Shown here in pieces: positions 1 through 52,184 of a stretch of 64,000 nt of DNA. The stretch covers positions 29,822,001 to 29,886,000 of the forward strand of contig NC_133548.1 of assembly GCF_048773025.1 (NCBI RefSeq), written 5' to 3'. The notes under the pieces were generated by a model that ran no database searches, was not told the DNA's origin, and saw only the letters and a list, made by a program, of their open reading frames with translations. The stretch comes from Camelus bactrianus. Its lineage: Eukaryota > Chordata > Mammalia > Artiodactyla > Camelidae. Positions within the stretch are counted from its first letter, which is position 1; every line of letters begins with the position of its first letter. The translations under genes and the position numbers were made by a program.

Positions 1-2516
1 CATCGAAAACTGATGTACTGTGAGGGACTGAATACTCCGCTGTCAGCTGTGATGAAGGCAGAGCTGGGTTCTACTGCCCTGCTTCACAAAAGAAAAATTT
101 CAGATGATGTTTTTCATTGTTTCTCTTTTTCCATCGGTTTCAAAAAATATTAGAGGAGGCATTTTCTAAATCAATGCATTATAAATTTTTATTAAAAATA
201 CCTTTCTCTTTTCATATTTTTTTCTCTCTAGGTAATCAATGTGATTTTATATGATTACACAAAAATAACTCAGAGAGAGAAGAATGCTCAAGGGCACAGC
301 TGTCATTATTCTTCACACTAAGGCAAATGTCTTTGTCTTGTGTCCCTAATTTAGAAAGGACACGAATGTCAGATTCCTTTATGTCTTCAGTAGGCATAGA
401 GAGTATTTATTCTCAGGCTTGTGTATACATTTAACTGACAAAGGAAAGGAAGTGCAGATGCTACAAAAATGGAGGCGGTTAAAGCTCCTTTGTGTAGTAA
501 GTGGAACTAGTTGCTAAGAATCAGCATGTGGCAGAAACTGAACCTCTCCAGTCTGAAGGGAAGGATCCCTTGTGGCAAGGGCATGTGAGGGAAATTTAGA
601 GTCTGAGGTCCTTCTCCTTGCTTGGAATCAGAGGGCAACTAGGGAAGTGAATAATTTTGACAAAAACCAACCAACCAACCAACAACTATAATCTACCAGC
701 TTTTCCCTGGAAGGAAAAAAGGAAAAGTCAAAAAAAAAAAAAAAAAAACAAAACCCAAAAAACAAACAAATAAAAAAACCCACAACATTTTCAGTGTTAG
801 AATTATAAAAATAGTTTTCTAGTAAGAGAAACTGTATAATTTTCTTGATAGAGAAATCTGTGCATATATACAAAGTAGCCTGATTTCCATTATGTTTAAT
901 CTGGTCTTTATAAATTTTGGAAATAACTGTACTTTGTTTCATTGCACAATTATTAATCATGTAAGTGCATGAATCATATATATGATTATGTATTTCCCAT
1001 CCCATTCCCAGGGGAAGAAAACTGAGATTAGCTTTAATTATTTTACAAGATAAAGTATCTTGATTTCTACCACATATTTTCTTAATTCAACTCTTTCCTT
1101 TTTTCCCAACCTGCCCCCATAGTTTATGCCTCCACCAGACTTTCTTTAATTGAATGCCCCATCGTTCCCAGGTCATCAGTCTGTGAACAGTCATAGTCAC
1201 AGGTACGGAGCTCACAGAGAAATAGCAACTTCACAACACAGCAAAAATGACGTCTTTCACAAATAATTTGACTTTGTTTCTAGTGAGCTTTCAAAAACAA
1301 ACCAAATCAATCTATCAAAGAAATAATAACAGAAAACTCCCTTCAGTGATGAAAAGAAAGTAAATTTTTTAAAAATGTGTGTTTTTCCTACAAATAATAT
1401 AAATTTATATTCATGCATTGTTTTCATTAGCTCATGAGCAAGAGTGCATGTTGTTGGAAAAGTGTTAAGTGTTGCAAAGCATCTGGCTTCTGTTTTCCTG
1501 AATAAACAAGTCACAATGGCATACTGTGTAACTGCTCTCAGAGCTGCATAAATGGTAACTTGCATTACATGTTGTCAAGGTGCAAAGGTGCAAGGAAAAC
1601 CAACATATACACAGCACTTCAAGCTATTCTGTGAGAGTAGTTATAATAAATCAGGGAGGGGAAATTAAATATACTATAAAACAGCCTTCCACATTAAAAT
1701 ATAGATTTGTCATGTTCTAAATGATATGAGAATAAACACCCATATCTTATAAGTGTGTGGCTTTACTGACATTTAGGAAAAAAGAAAAGACAGTGCCACT
1801 GATTCTGCCAATGATAAAACAGATTGGAATGTAGCCAATGCAACAGAATATTATTTCAATGAATGGTATTCTTTTGGGAATCTCAAGATTTTTGGTTTGA
1901 CTACGAAGGGTGACGTACAACTCTTCAACTGCATAGTCAGTAGAAAGCAGCATAAATTCCTTGTGGCACAGATCCAAAATCTCAGCAAGAAACAAGGGAA
2001 ATTCCTATAAAAAACGGTAAGCTGAAGGGACATGGAATTCCAGCAGCAAAGCCAATAACTGATTTAAGTCATTTTTTTGTAAGTATCTCAACTCAACCTA
2101 AGGTTCCAAAGTCAGATTAGTATGTGAATGAGGACCACATGATACTTTAAGTCATGCCTGGCTTGTGCACATTTACATGGAAATCTGTCTCTGCAAACCT
2201 CACCATCACCCTTCCTAATACACTGCAGCTGATGGAAGGTGGAGGTTTCCAAACACACAGCTCCCTGAGGCTGGTTCTGAGAATTAGATCCTGGCTTCCT
2301 GCTTTGTCAGTCTAACCATCTTTTAAGGTCATGAGTCATCTTTTTCTTCCCTAGAAACTAGGATATTCCAAATCCCAGAGATGGCTGTGATACATTTCTA
2401 AGTAACATGCTATACACATGGATTGCAGGTATGCCCTCCTCTTAGATCATGCCTAGAATCTGAAGCTACCATCAGTCCCACTAATGGTATTGCCCCTGCT
2501 GGGCAACGGGTATCAA
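1..2516 (-). other. ANO3: ANO3 3' UTR and downstream flank
   Basis: The sequence after the ANO3 stop is noncoding on the minus strand. Several possible poly(A) signals read on that strand: ATTAAA at 1145-1150, 1033-1038 and 895-900, and AATAAA at 406-411 and 188-193. The true end cannot be chosen without transcripts. In mammals the convergent neighbour is SLC5A12. A plus-strand AATAAA at 1731-1736 could belong to a transcript coming from the left edge, but I recognise no SLC5A12 coding sequence. An A-rich tract occupies 730-778. Confidence 0.5.
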
Positions 2517-41323
<38,807 letters not shown>

Positions 41324-41735
41324 TTACAATAACATTATTATTATTACAAATCTTTACCCAACCACATCACATTCTGTCATTATTGCCTTTCTTCTTTGGA
41401 ATTATGCATTTATATCATACTATTAAATAATTAAAATTAACTAAATTTGTATTAAATTTATACAGGTGGAATTTTTTCACCTTATCGTCTCCTCCCTATC
41501 TCTGTACACTGCCAATAGAATGCACTCCCGAAGGGGAGTGATTTTTTTTTTTTAAATTGGAATAAATTAAGTGGGGACTTTCATTAGCCTATCAAAGTGA
41601 AACCACAAAAGAAGGTCAGTATTACTGAGTTAAATATTTATTGTCTTTTTGGACTTGTACATGTATATTCAAAATTTTCTAAAATATCCCAATAAAGCCT
41701 TCTCCAGGAAAGAAAATTAAGACCAAATGCTACTT

Positions 41736-41826
41736 GGGGGGGTGGGTATAGCTCAGTGCTAAGCATGCACCAAGTCCTGGGTTCAATCCCCAGTACCTCC
41801 ATTAAAAAATAAAAATTAAAAAAAAA
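41736..41826 (+). repeat. Camelid-type tRNA-derived SINE
   Basis: It starts with a G run and GGTATAGCTCAGTG (A box), then AGCATGCACCAAGTCCTGG, the B box GGTTCAATCCC, CAGTACCTCC and an A-rich tail. Target-site duplications are visible as GACCAAATGCTACT (41721) and GACCAGATGTTACT (41827). Compared with the family form I remember it lacks about 10 bases between the A box and AGCATGC. It is the best taxonomic marker in the window. Confidence 0.85.
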
Positions 41827-42589
41827 GACCAGATGTTACTCTTCCAGGACCCAGAGAAGAAGGGGGAGTGGAAGAGGGAAGAAAAGAGCAAGGTTATTTT
41901 GGTAGAAGGAGAGGAAAACAGAGACTGGAGGAGACATTCTTGGGTTGCATAGTCTAGGTGGACTCAGCATGGTTGACACAGACTCAATGGAAAAAGTAAA
42001 GGGATGCCTGAAACATTATCTGGATTTTCTGGGTAAACAATTAAGAGAAAGAGTGTGTCCTTTCTGGTAAGTAGGTTTCACCTTGCAGCATTCAAGACTT
42101 TATGGGCATAACCAAGAGCTCACACATGCATCCTTAAAGATCTGTGGTACCCGTTCCTTCATCCAAACGTCCTTCCATTTATCGACCTGTTGTCCTCCTA
42201 TTTGGGGCAAGATATTCTAACCTCAGGGGTTTCCTTAACTAGTAGAGGGAGATAGTCTTCTAAACAGAGTTAATTTACATAGTATTCAGAGTTATAATAA
42301 GGAAAAATTAAAGTGCAAGCAGAGAAACACAGTGCTTTTTGGAGGGAAAAAATGCAAGCAATGGATGAAGTGAAGGAGTGAGGTCTTCCTCCCTGTCTGC
42401 TTTCATTCTCTTCTGGACTTCAATGCAAAGGAATGACAGGAGAAGATGGTTCTAAGGTTTTGTTCTGTTTTTGTTTATAATTAAAAATCAGCCCCGGAGT
42501 TGGTTAGAAAAAATTACAACTCATAATTACATTATCTTACATTTTATCACACTTCAGAATTACAAAGCACTTTTGCACATACAGTTTAA

Positions 42590-42765
42590 TTTTAATTGTC
42601 ACTTTTATAACTTGCACAATTAGATATGGCAGGTATTATTATCACCGAATTTTGGAAACAAAGGTGCAGATTGTGGCCAAGATCACATGGCCAGTAAAAG
42701 GCAGAGCCAGGACTGAAACTCTTGCTAGTTACTCTGCACCCACATTGGCTGGAAGATGTGGTCCT
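42590..42765 (-). repeat. MIR
   Basis: CAGTAAAAGGCAGAGCCAGGAC and GATCACATGGCC are reverse MIR core. A (GT)n run at 42779-42800 follows. Confidence 0.75.
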
Positions 42766-43619
42766 CGGGTTCTTGTTCTTGTGTGTGTGTGTGTGTGTGT
42801 ATTTGTTTGTTTTTCCAGGTCTACTATAAGCACTGCTATGTACTGATTTTCTGTAAAGTTCTAAAAGAGTAGGTATGGCTAAAAGAAACAATGCAGCTGA
42901 ACTCCACTGACAACAAGACAAGAGAGGTTCTCCAAATACTGGGTTTGCTTTTTAAAAATTAGGCCACAATCACTGTTACTAACAGGGAAACCCAGAACTG
43001 GGGTTAGTGGGATACAGAGGAAGTAAACTGAAGGAGAGACACAGAAAAAGGATGTATTAAAAAGGAAAACTGAAGATTAAAAAAAGCACTGTGTTAAGTA
43101 AGGAGGTATAACATGCAGTGATTATAAGCCTGAGACTTAAAGTCTTACTATAATACATGACACAGAGAATGCACAATAAAATTCTAATTACCACTGATCT
43201 CAGTCAAGGTTTAAAGTTTAAATGTTATATTCTCTTCTTAATTTACTTTCTCAGCATAAACTTGGGTTAGAAGTATCTCCCAGAAATTCTAAGAAATAAA
43301 AGTAATCTTGGTTTTGTGAGTCTGAAAAATGGATTTTGTGTAATTTTAACTTTCACAAATTTTCATAATTTTTTAATTTAAATTTTAACAATGAACTAGC
43401 CTTTGTGTTAAAAATTCATTCTCAGTTTGAGATATTTTCATTTTATTCACTGATTATTTATTTAAACTCTCAAGCGAATCCATAGTCTCAATTTTAAAAA
43501 TTGTTAACTAGAAAGAGGGTGTTCGGAGTAACCTATCGGTATGCCAAACATCGAGAAAGAAGGAAACTGTTGTTTACTAATCCCTATTAAAGTTAATAAG
43601 AGCACAATAAATGATAAAA

Positions 43620-43840
43620 ACAACTTTGAAAATAGAACAGTGGTTGATTCTGCCGGTGAGGTGACTGGCGGATGACACAAGGGAAATTTTGAGGTGATGA
43701 AATACTCTAAATTTTAATGGGAGCGATGGTGATACAAGTTTACATACTTTTCAAAAGTGATCAAAATATACATATACAGGGTGTAGATAGATAAATCAGA
43801 CATATTGCAGTTATCCATACACAACACCCAAAAGAATATA
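43620..43840 (+). repeat. L1 3' UTR fragment
   Basis: GAACAGTGGTTGATTCTGCC, GGGAAATTTTGAGGTGATGAAAT and GGTGATACAAGTTTACATAC are the familiar L1M 3' UTR text. Confidence 0.7.
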
Positions 43841-44479
43841 CAGCGAAGTGTGAACAGTAATTGTCAGGGAAAGAGGATTAGAAAACACTTTCACATTCTA
43901 CAAAGCATGCATGGTACAAGCTGTATGCGTGGCTTATGTTCTCTTTACCATTCCCAGTGGAAAGTTTATCAGCACTTCTCCTTGGTCCTGTGAAGCTGGG
44001 CTGGAGATGGAGCTGGAGGATAAGAGGCCCTCAGTGGGGGAGGGCATCTTGTTACCGTGGATGCCAGGTTTCACATGCATCGTGGAGGGAGAAGAGAATT
44101 TTGGAAAAGCCGAAGACGATGCCCCTAATTCTGTTCCTTAGTGACGATGTCTTGTATTTATTTTTTCATTCCTACCTCTCTGACTATAATGACAAACTTT
44201 TTTCAATTTTACAAAAATTTCAAAGACGCACATTGTACTTCCATTTCCTCATGCCTATTTCCAAAGGTTTCCTGTGTGATCAAAGTCAATGGCATAGAGT
44301 AACAGAATCATAGGGTCAAGCATGTAAAAGAGATTAGATTCTATGTGTCATTTGTTCCAAGTTACTTATTTTAAATTTGCAGAAAACAAAGCCCAGAGTG
44401 GTTGACATGTATCAATGATCTTGTCCAGAAATCTGCCAAAGCATCTACAACACTTTATTACACTTTCTGCTTTTCCTGC

Positions 44480-44590
44480 TTCTCCTTCACTTCTAAGGTA
44501 AGTTTCTTGAGGGCCTTTTTTTTTTTTTTCTTAGCATTTTTAGTGCTTAGCACTCTGAAAATGTCCAATAAATGTTTGTCAGATTGAATT
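44480..44590 (+). repeat. L2 end with poly(T)
   Basis: AGTGCTTAGCACTCTGAAAATG and CCAATAAATGTTTGTCAGATT are the L2 3' tail. A 13-T run sits inside it at about 44518. Confidence 0.6.
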
Positions 44591-44715
44591 ACTGAACAGA
44601 ATTCAGGGATTCTGACTCTAACTCCTGGTCGTGTTATTTGCATTATTCCAAATTATGCTCCATGGAATTTCACTAAAGACAAAAGAAGAAAGAGTCACTC
44701 ACCAGAGAAGCCCCT

Positions 44716-44717
<2 letters not shown>

Positions 44718-44758
<41 letters not shown>
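44718..44758. repeat. (GT)20 microsatellite
   Basis: An uninterrupted GT run of about 20 units. 44780-46080 shows no gene or repeat that I recognise. Confidence 0.95.
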
Positions 44759-44759
<1 letters not shown>

Positions 44760-46089
44760 ACAATCACATTCAATTTCACTTTGAAAAACAATTTTTATTT
44801 AAGAAGTTTTTAAAACACTTCACTACACTGCTTCAGGGCAGGGCAGTGACTAATGAGAGGGGAGCAGAGGCAAGAGGTCAATTCCAAACACAAATGGAGT
44901 TAAACATGTCTGAATGGAGACCAGAAATGAATTCCAAGTATTGTTTTCATCGGAGGAGATAAAGAAAGTCTTCTCAAAAGAAGACCAGCTCAAACAAGAG
45001 TTTATCAGAGCAAGCAGTCTGTCATGGCCAATTTGGACAACACCCAAGCACTACTAAAGACGCCTCTATTCCCCAGATTCTTTTTTCAGCAACATCTGCC
45101 AGCACAATGTGCTCTCCCCACACATTACTGCAATGTCCCTGTACATGAGGCAGAAACAGAAACCTCACTAAACAGGTTCTACAATTAATAGAAGAGCCAT
45201 GAGCATGGAACATTTAAAATTTTCCTGCCTTTGGACAGTTACTGGGAATTTTTTGGCTAACACCTTACAGAAATGCAGTTAATGAAGTTCGCTGCATGAG
45301 TATTGAGTAAACTAATCGATATAAAAAGCCTATAAATACGTGAAGTGGCAGATTTTAAATATTTGGGCTGAACTGTACTTGACAGAGCCACAAGTGGGTA
45401 GTTGTGGAACTGGTTAGTCAAGACCTGTTTGTCTTGCTAAATTTCCTCTTTGTCTAAGGACATGGCTTCTCTTCAACATTACTTTCTCCAACTTTACTTC
45501 CAATTTCCCTCCCCCTTTTCTCCCTCTATAACAACACTGTGTAAGAAACAAAAGAACAAATACCTAGGTTCTAAGAACCTGGGGAGACCAGTATTTGAAC
45601 TATAAACACTGAAAATCTTCACCAATTTCTAAAATCAGACTTGTTTATTTTTCCCCCTAGGAAATTTCATTTAGGAATAAGAAGCTACACGTAAGCAACA
45701 TCATGCTATATTAAAATACAACTCTCACCATGGTCTTGATCAGAGCAGACTCTTAACTTTGATATAAAGTATCCCCTAATACTGACTTTTCCTGTCACTC
45801 AGTACAGTATTGACATTTGTATATTAAATATTTTAGTAGCATTTGTTCATATTGAAATGGATACTCTCAGATGAATGGCTAAAAACTGGAGGTGTCTACA
45901 CAAGTAACTTGTCAGATTTTTCCTTTTTTTAAAAATAAATGTAATGCTTTTAAAGTACAGAATTAACTTTTCTCAGACCCTTTCCTCATCAGAAAGATGA
46001 TTCACTTATTTGATACACTTTCTTTCCTTAACTCTGTTGAACATTTTCTGATTACAAATGTACCACCAACAAAAATAACCAGAACAGCC

Positions 46090-46300
46090 CTTGCTTGCTT
46101 CTGAAATACAGTGTCTACAAGTGCCTGCCATATATTAGGTTTTCCATAAACATATGCTGAATGAGTGAATTAAACTGTAAAGCAGAAAACAGAAGTCACC
46201 TACAATCCCACCATCAATTACTATTGCAATTTTGGTAATTCCACCCAAAGTGTTTTTCTTGAGCAGCACATTTAGGACTGATACGTTGCTGTTATTTAGA
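46090..46300. repeat. L2 end and old L1 3' fragment
   Basis: AGTGCCTGCCATATATTAGG and TGCTGAATGAGTG are an L2 3' tail. AAGTCACCTACAATCCCACC is old L1M 3' text. Confidence 0.5.
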
Positions 46301-46704
46301 GACACGGTCATACTGGTGGTTCATTTATGACAGATAAAAGAACAAACTCATAACTGAACCCTCTAAAGGCCTCACCTTCCTCACAGGCTGGCCCTCCCTC
46401 CCCAGGAAAACTTCAGCAGGACGAGGTACCTGCAGAATTAACCCCTGGACAGCTTGTGGCATCCAGGAAGGTGCTCCAGAACTAGAGTTTGCATCCATTC
46501 GGATTGGCCAGTGCCAGAGTCCTGGGCATTGTTAAATATTTGCCTTTTCACTTTTCAAGCATCCCCCTGGAACTGAATACTTAGAACTGTACTTGGCACC
46601 ATAGATGAATGCCAACCACTATAAAATAAATTACCAACTTCATTTTTATACTAAACACAATACAATTTATCTTCTTCATCAAGTTACAAGGACCTTCAAA
46701 AGAC

Positions 46705-46935
46705 AACCTAGGAATGGCAATGTGGTGCTGGAGAAACAGCATGGCTTGGGGTACAAATGTTCTGGGTTTGAAAGCTGCCTATACTCTTTTCTAATTGTGT
46801 GACCTTGGACAAATGACTTAAACAATGTTAAGCCTTTGCAGCCACAACTTAAAAAATAGTGAAATTGTCTTCATAAGGTAGCTGCACAAATTAAATGAAG
46901 CGCAAGCTGTAAGAGGTCTAACTATGCTTAATTCA
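46705..46935 (+). repeat. MIR
   Basis: AACAGCATGGCTTGGGGTAC, GGGTTTGAAAGCTGCC and AATTGTGTGACCTTGGACAAATG in MIR order. Confidence 0.8.
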
Positions 46936-47334
46936 TTTTAAGAGTATAATAAATCATAACTAATTTTTAAACATTCTGCTACTTGTTATACACAGGAAAC
47001 TTTGTAGACAAAGTTCTTGGTTTCCATTGTATAAAGATATTGGACATTTTTCTGCAGGAAATATAGGGCTATTGTCAATTATTTATATGTTTATTGTTTT
47101 GCTTTTATAAAAGTTCAGTTATACAGTTAATTTCCATATAATACTTCCCATTTTGCTTGTGACCCAGAAAATGGCATATATGGTCCTTTTTCTTCTTTTG
47201 TATTTACAACTGTAAATCTGCCCCTTGAATAAATAATTCAATTCAAAATTATTTTTTGAGAGCACAATGTTGTCTATTTTTAGAGAAGATACAAAAAAGA
47301 AAAGAAAATGAGCTGCATCATGGCCCCAGAGAGG

Positions 47335-47560
47335 AAGAAGAGAACTAGCATTTAATAAGCACTTTCGAGATCCCAGACTTTATGCATGGTATTCTTAATT
47401 AACTCCTATCATTTCCACAACAACCCAGGTGAAATAAAGATTATTAATCTCCTTCAGTAGAGAAGCAAATTGAAGCTCTTGGAGGTTAAGTTACCTGAGG
47501 AAGTCACTTGGCTGAAATTCAAATCCAGATCCAAATGCTGACCATCTTCTATGCCAAAGG
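47335..47560 (-). repeat. MIR
   Basis: GGAGGTTAAGTTACCTGAGG and TGAAATTCAAATCCAGATCC match reverse MIR. 47560-48940 is otherwise unassigned. Confidence 0.65.
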
Positions 47561-48939
47561 AAAAATTATTATTTCTAAACATGATTTGGAATAGAACTTT
47601 TTGAGCTACATAATTTGCAACATCCTTCTGGGAAGAAATCTGCATCATAGACAAAAATGTTTCAGCAAATTTCTAGTAGACCTGAATGAGATGAAGAGCT
47701 TCTGGGAGGTCAGCTGTGAGGTCACTGGATGCCCAGTGGCCCAGCAATCAGAAGTCTACAGTCTTGTGACCTGATGCCCTTTTCTGTTTGGAGTCTCAAA
47801 ATGACTACTAACCATTCTCTTTTCTTGTAAATGTCTACCAAGACAGAAGTCTTTGCATTGGTCTTTTAGAAGATTTTCTCCTTTACAGTAAAACTAATAA
47901 AATTTTGTCACATGCTTATAGCTTAATTGTCTGAAAAGATTTTTTTTTTCCTTTATTAAACCACGATATCTGAATTTGTGGAGACAGACACGCAGAGGTA
48001 AGTACAATGCTTCTTGGTCCACAATTCAAGCAAATACTCAATTAGTCCCAGAATAACTGAATTGTTTATATTTACAATTTTGATGTGTCTAAAAGCTCCC
48101 TCTAAACAGAACCAGAATCTTTGAGTTTTCCAAATACTGAGTGGTAGAGTGGCCTGGAGTTTTCTTGACAGTTGACTAATGGGATATTGAGTCAGGGAAA
48201 TCTTTACTTTGGGTTGAGTGAGGTATATTTATGTGATCTGCATACACTTCCAAGTGCTGTTTAATTATTGCTAATTATCCTAATGGAGCAATGGATTTTG
48301 AGGAAACTCTTCCAGTTTGGATGCTGACTCTTTTGCATGTCAGAGCAGGGGATGTGTGATGAGATGCAGATGTATGGTATCCCACACTGATAATGGAAGG
48401 GAAATAAGATCTGAAACATATGGAGCCAGAAACTACTCTACAGAAATTATTCACAAATTTCCAGTCATACATGAAACACACTAGAGATTTTCCCAAAGTT
48501 ACAACACTATTTAAAATGCATGTGGCGTTAACAATAATGAATTATAAAGCTGAAATAAGCTTTTCAAAATTACCAATAATAAAAATTTTCAATGAACTGT
48601 GCTAGAGGAAGAGGAAAGACTAAATTACTTCCTTATTCTTTCTAAGAAATATTTTTTAAACATTATAAGCAGAGATAAAAAATACAGATAAAAATGAAAG
48701 ACAAAAAGCATTACAAAGATGTGTCAGGCAGCCAATTAATTAAAACAGTTACTTTTCTAGATTTTGATTCTATGTAGTATTTGGAGCTTTTTAAAATTCA
48801 TAAATTTGTGATTTTCTGTTTACTTTCCTATCTTATTTTATATTCATAATTTTGTATTCTTTTCTTAAAGAGAGCTTCCAAAATTGTGTCTCCTTCCCAT
48901 GAACAGCTACAATACAGCAAACACATTTGTGCCAGCCAT

Positions 48940-49120
48940 CCTGCTAAATGTCTTACACATATTTACTCATGAAATCCCCACAACAGCTTCATGTACAAGA
49001 AATGATTTTATTGCTACTTTACTGGTAATCATACCAAAGTTCAGAAAGCATAATCATCTGGCCCCAAAATGAACTGGACTCTGAAAGCCAGGTTACTCTG
49101 ACTCCCAAAGCAGGGTTACT
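48940..49120 (-). repeat. MIR
   Basis: ATGTCTTACACATATTTACTC and TTATTGCTACTTTACTGG, reverse MIR. It accounts for the small open frame there. Confidence 0.6.
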
Positions 49121-50139
49121 GGTTTAAAGCACTTATTCGAAGGAGAGAATTTACAACCACCCTAGGTGTTTTTAGAAAGGATTCTCTCCTGATTCAGCAC
49201 GAAAATGTTTTCCTTTTCCTGTAGCTGAAAACTTCTAGGAACTATGAGCTTAGTTAAATCTAACATGTTTTCATTGTTCTCTGCAAAATGTTTATGTTCT
49301 CTAAATGGATGAGAAAATCACTTGTCAGTGTTATCTGGTGCCCATGAACTTGATTTCAAAATCCCCTTCAAGTCATGAGTAAGTTTGCTTTTTCTTCTGC
49401 CCCAGCTTCTGAGCCAAGGAACAAATCCAGAATCTTCTTCAGGGTGTACAGACCTCGGCCCGGCACCTCAGTCTCTCCTCACTCTGCCCCTCTCCAGGTC
49501 ACGGCTCAGTGCTGAGAACACTCAGCAAATAAACTCTATGTTGCTGCTAGGTTATTACATAGTTATTATAACTTTTCAAACCAGAAAGAGACAAATTAGA
49601 GATGTCAGGATTATCTAATTATTTGTCATGATTTTTTAAAAAAAGGATTAATAAATCATTAGATTCTTTCCTAAAGGTGTCAAAATAAGTTATAATACTA
49701 TCAATCTGCCAGTTTCGCCATTTTACCGTATTTAATCCTAGTAGTAACTTCACTTAATTAAGTCCACACAAAAATAGATTACATAGTTGATAAATTAGGC
49801 AAGAGCTATCTAAAGAGGTTAGACTTTATAATGAAATTAGGGCTCTAAAAGATGCAAACTTGTGTAACAGTATACTCCATCATAGGGAATGAATCACTTG
49901 CGAAAGTCGTACTTCCACACGACAGGGTATCACATACTTGCTGAAAAGAGCAATATCATTTCCCAGCAGGCTGCGACTGCAGGGTTGAAAAGTTGTTTTG
50001 GGTGCTAGGAATAAGAGGCTGCCCTTCAGAAGTGTAGAGAGAGCCCAGTCCTCTTCATCTTGACAGGAAGCCCCTGTCCCGGTATCCTAAACACACACAC
50101 ACACACATTTCCCTCCTGTCGTCACTCTCACTTGGGTCC

Positions 50140-51500
50140 ACTGGGACTAAATAAATTTTGCACCTTAACTCTGTTCACATGTTACTCCAAGATCAGAATT
50201 TCCACATCATTCCTTCACCCTCAGATTTTGATCCTCTAGTTCTAGGGAAATGGGAGTTGCCTTTGTGACCCTCTCCCACTCTTTCCCAACTATTTGAGAC
50301 ACTTGCACTATGCTCTTATTCAAAGCCATCAACAGCAAAGTCTTTTACGTTCCCTCACCTCCTTGCTCTAACTGAAACCTGGGTCACCCCTGAAATCTTA
50401 CTTTCCTGGTGGCACTCTCGGGTGATGGCTTTTAGTCTCTGACATCAATAGGTACTGAAAATCAGGTGGTGAATTTCTTGCTCCTCATTGCTGCTTCAAG
50501 ACTATTTTTTCTCTCCCTCCTCCTTAAAGATTCACAGATTTGAGACTCACAGTATCAGTCCATACTTCCTTCTTTGTGGAAGTCATCTACCACTCCCTTA
50601 GTACACTTCCCCATATTAGCTAATGATTTTTTAACTCTTGGCTAAGTGTAACTCTTATCAACGTGACTCCTGAAATAATTTTTTGAAATTACAACATTCA
50701 AAGATAGTATTTCTAGTATCTTGGCTTCTCAGTTCTTTGATGTTTATCTTCAGAGTTGTTTCCTCCTACTCTTCCTTACCCCTCTCCTCCCATGACATAC
50801 ATCTGATCAATGACTCCAGACTCTCCATAATCTCCAATTATCACCCCCATTTTTGCAGCTTACTCCTTATAACCTCCAATTCCAACAATCCCTTGACCTG
50901 GATTTTTTTTCAACCCATTAACTTCTGACCTAGACTTTCAATCCATTCTCCTCATCATATTTTCACTGTCCTTTTCTCCCCTTGTGCCCTCACTTTCTTC
51001 TTTATGTATCCTGTTGTTCAATCATTATACTCAGGCACTTGCATATACCCTCAACTCTCTAGCTCTGGTCTCAGTTTGTCATATAAACCTATGGTTTGAA
51101 CATGATCCTAGTTAAGAGCAACACTCCATCTACCATCTATCTGTTCTCATGCACATTATCATCCCTGGAGAAAAACACAGCTATACTGGGTGACTTGTTT
51201 TACTTTAAATTCGTGATTTGAGTAGACCCTTGAGCTTCCATGATGCCATACTTTCTCTTCTTTCTTAACATCCAGCACCTACACTCCTATCACTCACAGC
51301 TGCAATTCTGCTGTCGACCTCATCATTCAAAATTAAGTATTCAGAAGAAATTGTTCATCAAAACCATTATCTACCCACTTTTCTACCCATGGCTTCTATA
51401 TTCTCACCTGCAGAAATTTTACAAATTCCTAGCTAAAATCAATTCTTCTTGTGTACTAGAGCCCCATCTTTTATCATCTCCTAAAGGAAACCACTCAAAA
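50140..51500 (+). repeat. Possible ancient CR1/L2-group LINE fossil
   Basis: A ~1.3 kb pyrimidine-rich block with patches resembling a LINE endonuclease region, such as CTGAAACCTGGGTCACCCC (LTETWVTP). It is heavily interrupted in all frames. Family is uncertain, and it may simply be CT-rich intron. Confidence 0.3.
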
Positions 51501-51679
51501 ATCTATATGTACAATCATACAAAGATGTCGAAGGCATATCTTTAAGCAAAAAAAAAAAAAAAGGCAGATTTCAGATCTGATGAGCTGACAATTGGAAGAA
51601 TATTCTAAGTAGAAGAATAGTGAGCTTGTGGATATCTTATGATTAGTATATTAACGTTTTGCTATTGTTGTTAAATATA

Positions 51680-52080
51680 TGTATTTGTTCATACATCCAT
51701 TCACTCATTTATTCATTTGTACTTTAACTGAGCATTTAGTATGTGTCAGGAATTATGCGAACTCTTTGGATAAAGCAAAGAAGAAAGCAGACAAAATGCT
51801 TGCTTCCATGAGCTTTCTAGTATGGGAACACACAACAAGCAACAAAAATGCGTAAGATATAGGGTATGTTACACGGCAGTAAGTGCTGTGGGAGAAAATA
51901 ATGGAGGAAAAAGGAATGAAATAGGTCAAGAAAGAAGATAGGTTTTTTAAAAGTATGACCAGGGAAAGTTTTCCTAGCAGGAAAAAATTAATTACAATTG
52001 GAGAAGAAATTATTCACTTTTCATTCGATTCATATTTATTGAGCAAATACTATGTGCTAAGGTATAGACACAAGGTCAAA
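51680..52080 (-). repeat. L2 3' end, two pieces
   Basis: CTTTAACTGAGCATTTAGTATGTGTC, CTTCCATGAGCTTTCTAGTATGGG and CGGCAGTAAGTGCTGTGGGAG are the reverse L2 end. A second end lies at 52020-52080. Confidence 0.75.
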
Positions 52081-52184
52081 ATAATTCCATATAAGTTTTT
52101 CTACACTTAGTTGGATTCATCTCAACCTTTATTCACATTGATGCTAAAGCTTCAATTTTATCATCTATAAAAAAATGATTATAA

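Noticed and set aside
628-1005. 125-codon minus-strand frame
   Set aside because: Driven by an A-rich simple run at 730-778; no family likeness; it lies in the ANO3 downstream region.
1747-2033. Overlapping minus-strand frames of 82 and 60 codons
   Set aside because: They lie downstream of the ANO3 stop with no splice logic; conserved UTR sequence or chance is more likely than a gene.
41736-41826. tRNA gene
   Set aside because: A and B boxes are present but the fold is incomplete and an A-rich tail plus target duplications show it is a SINE.
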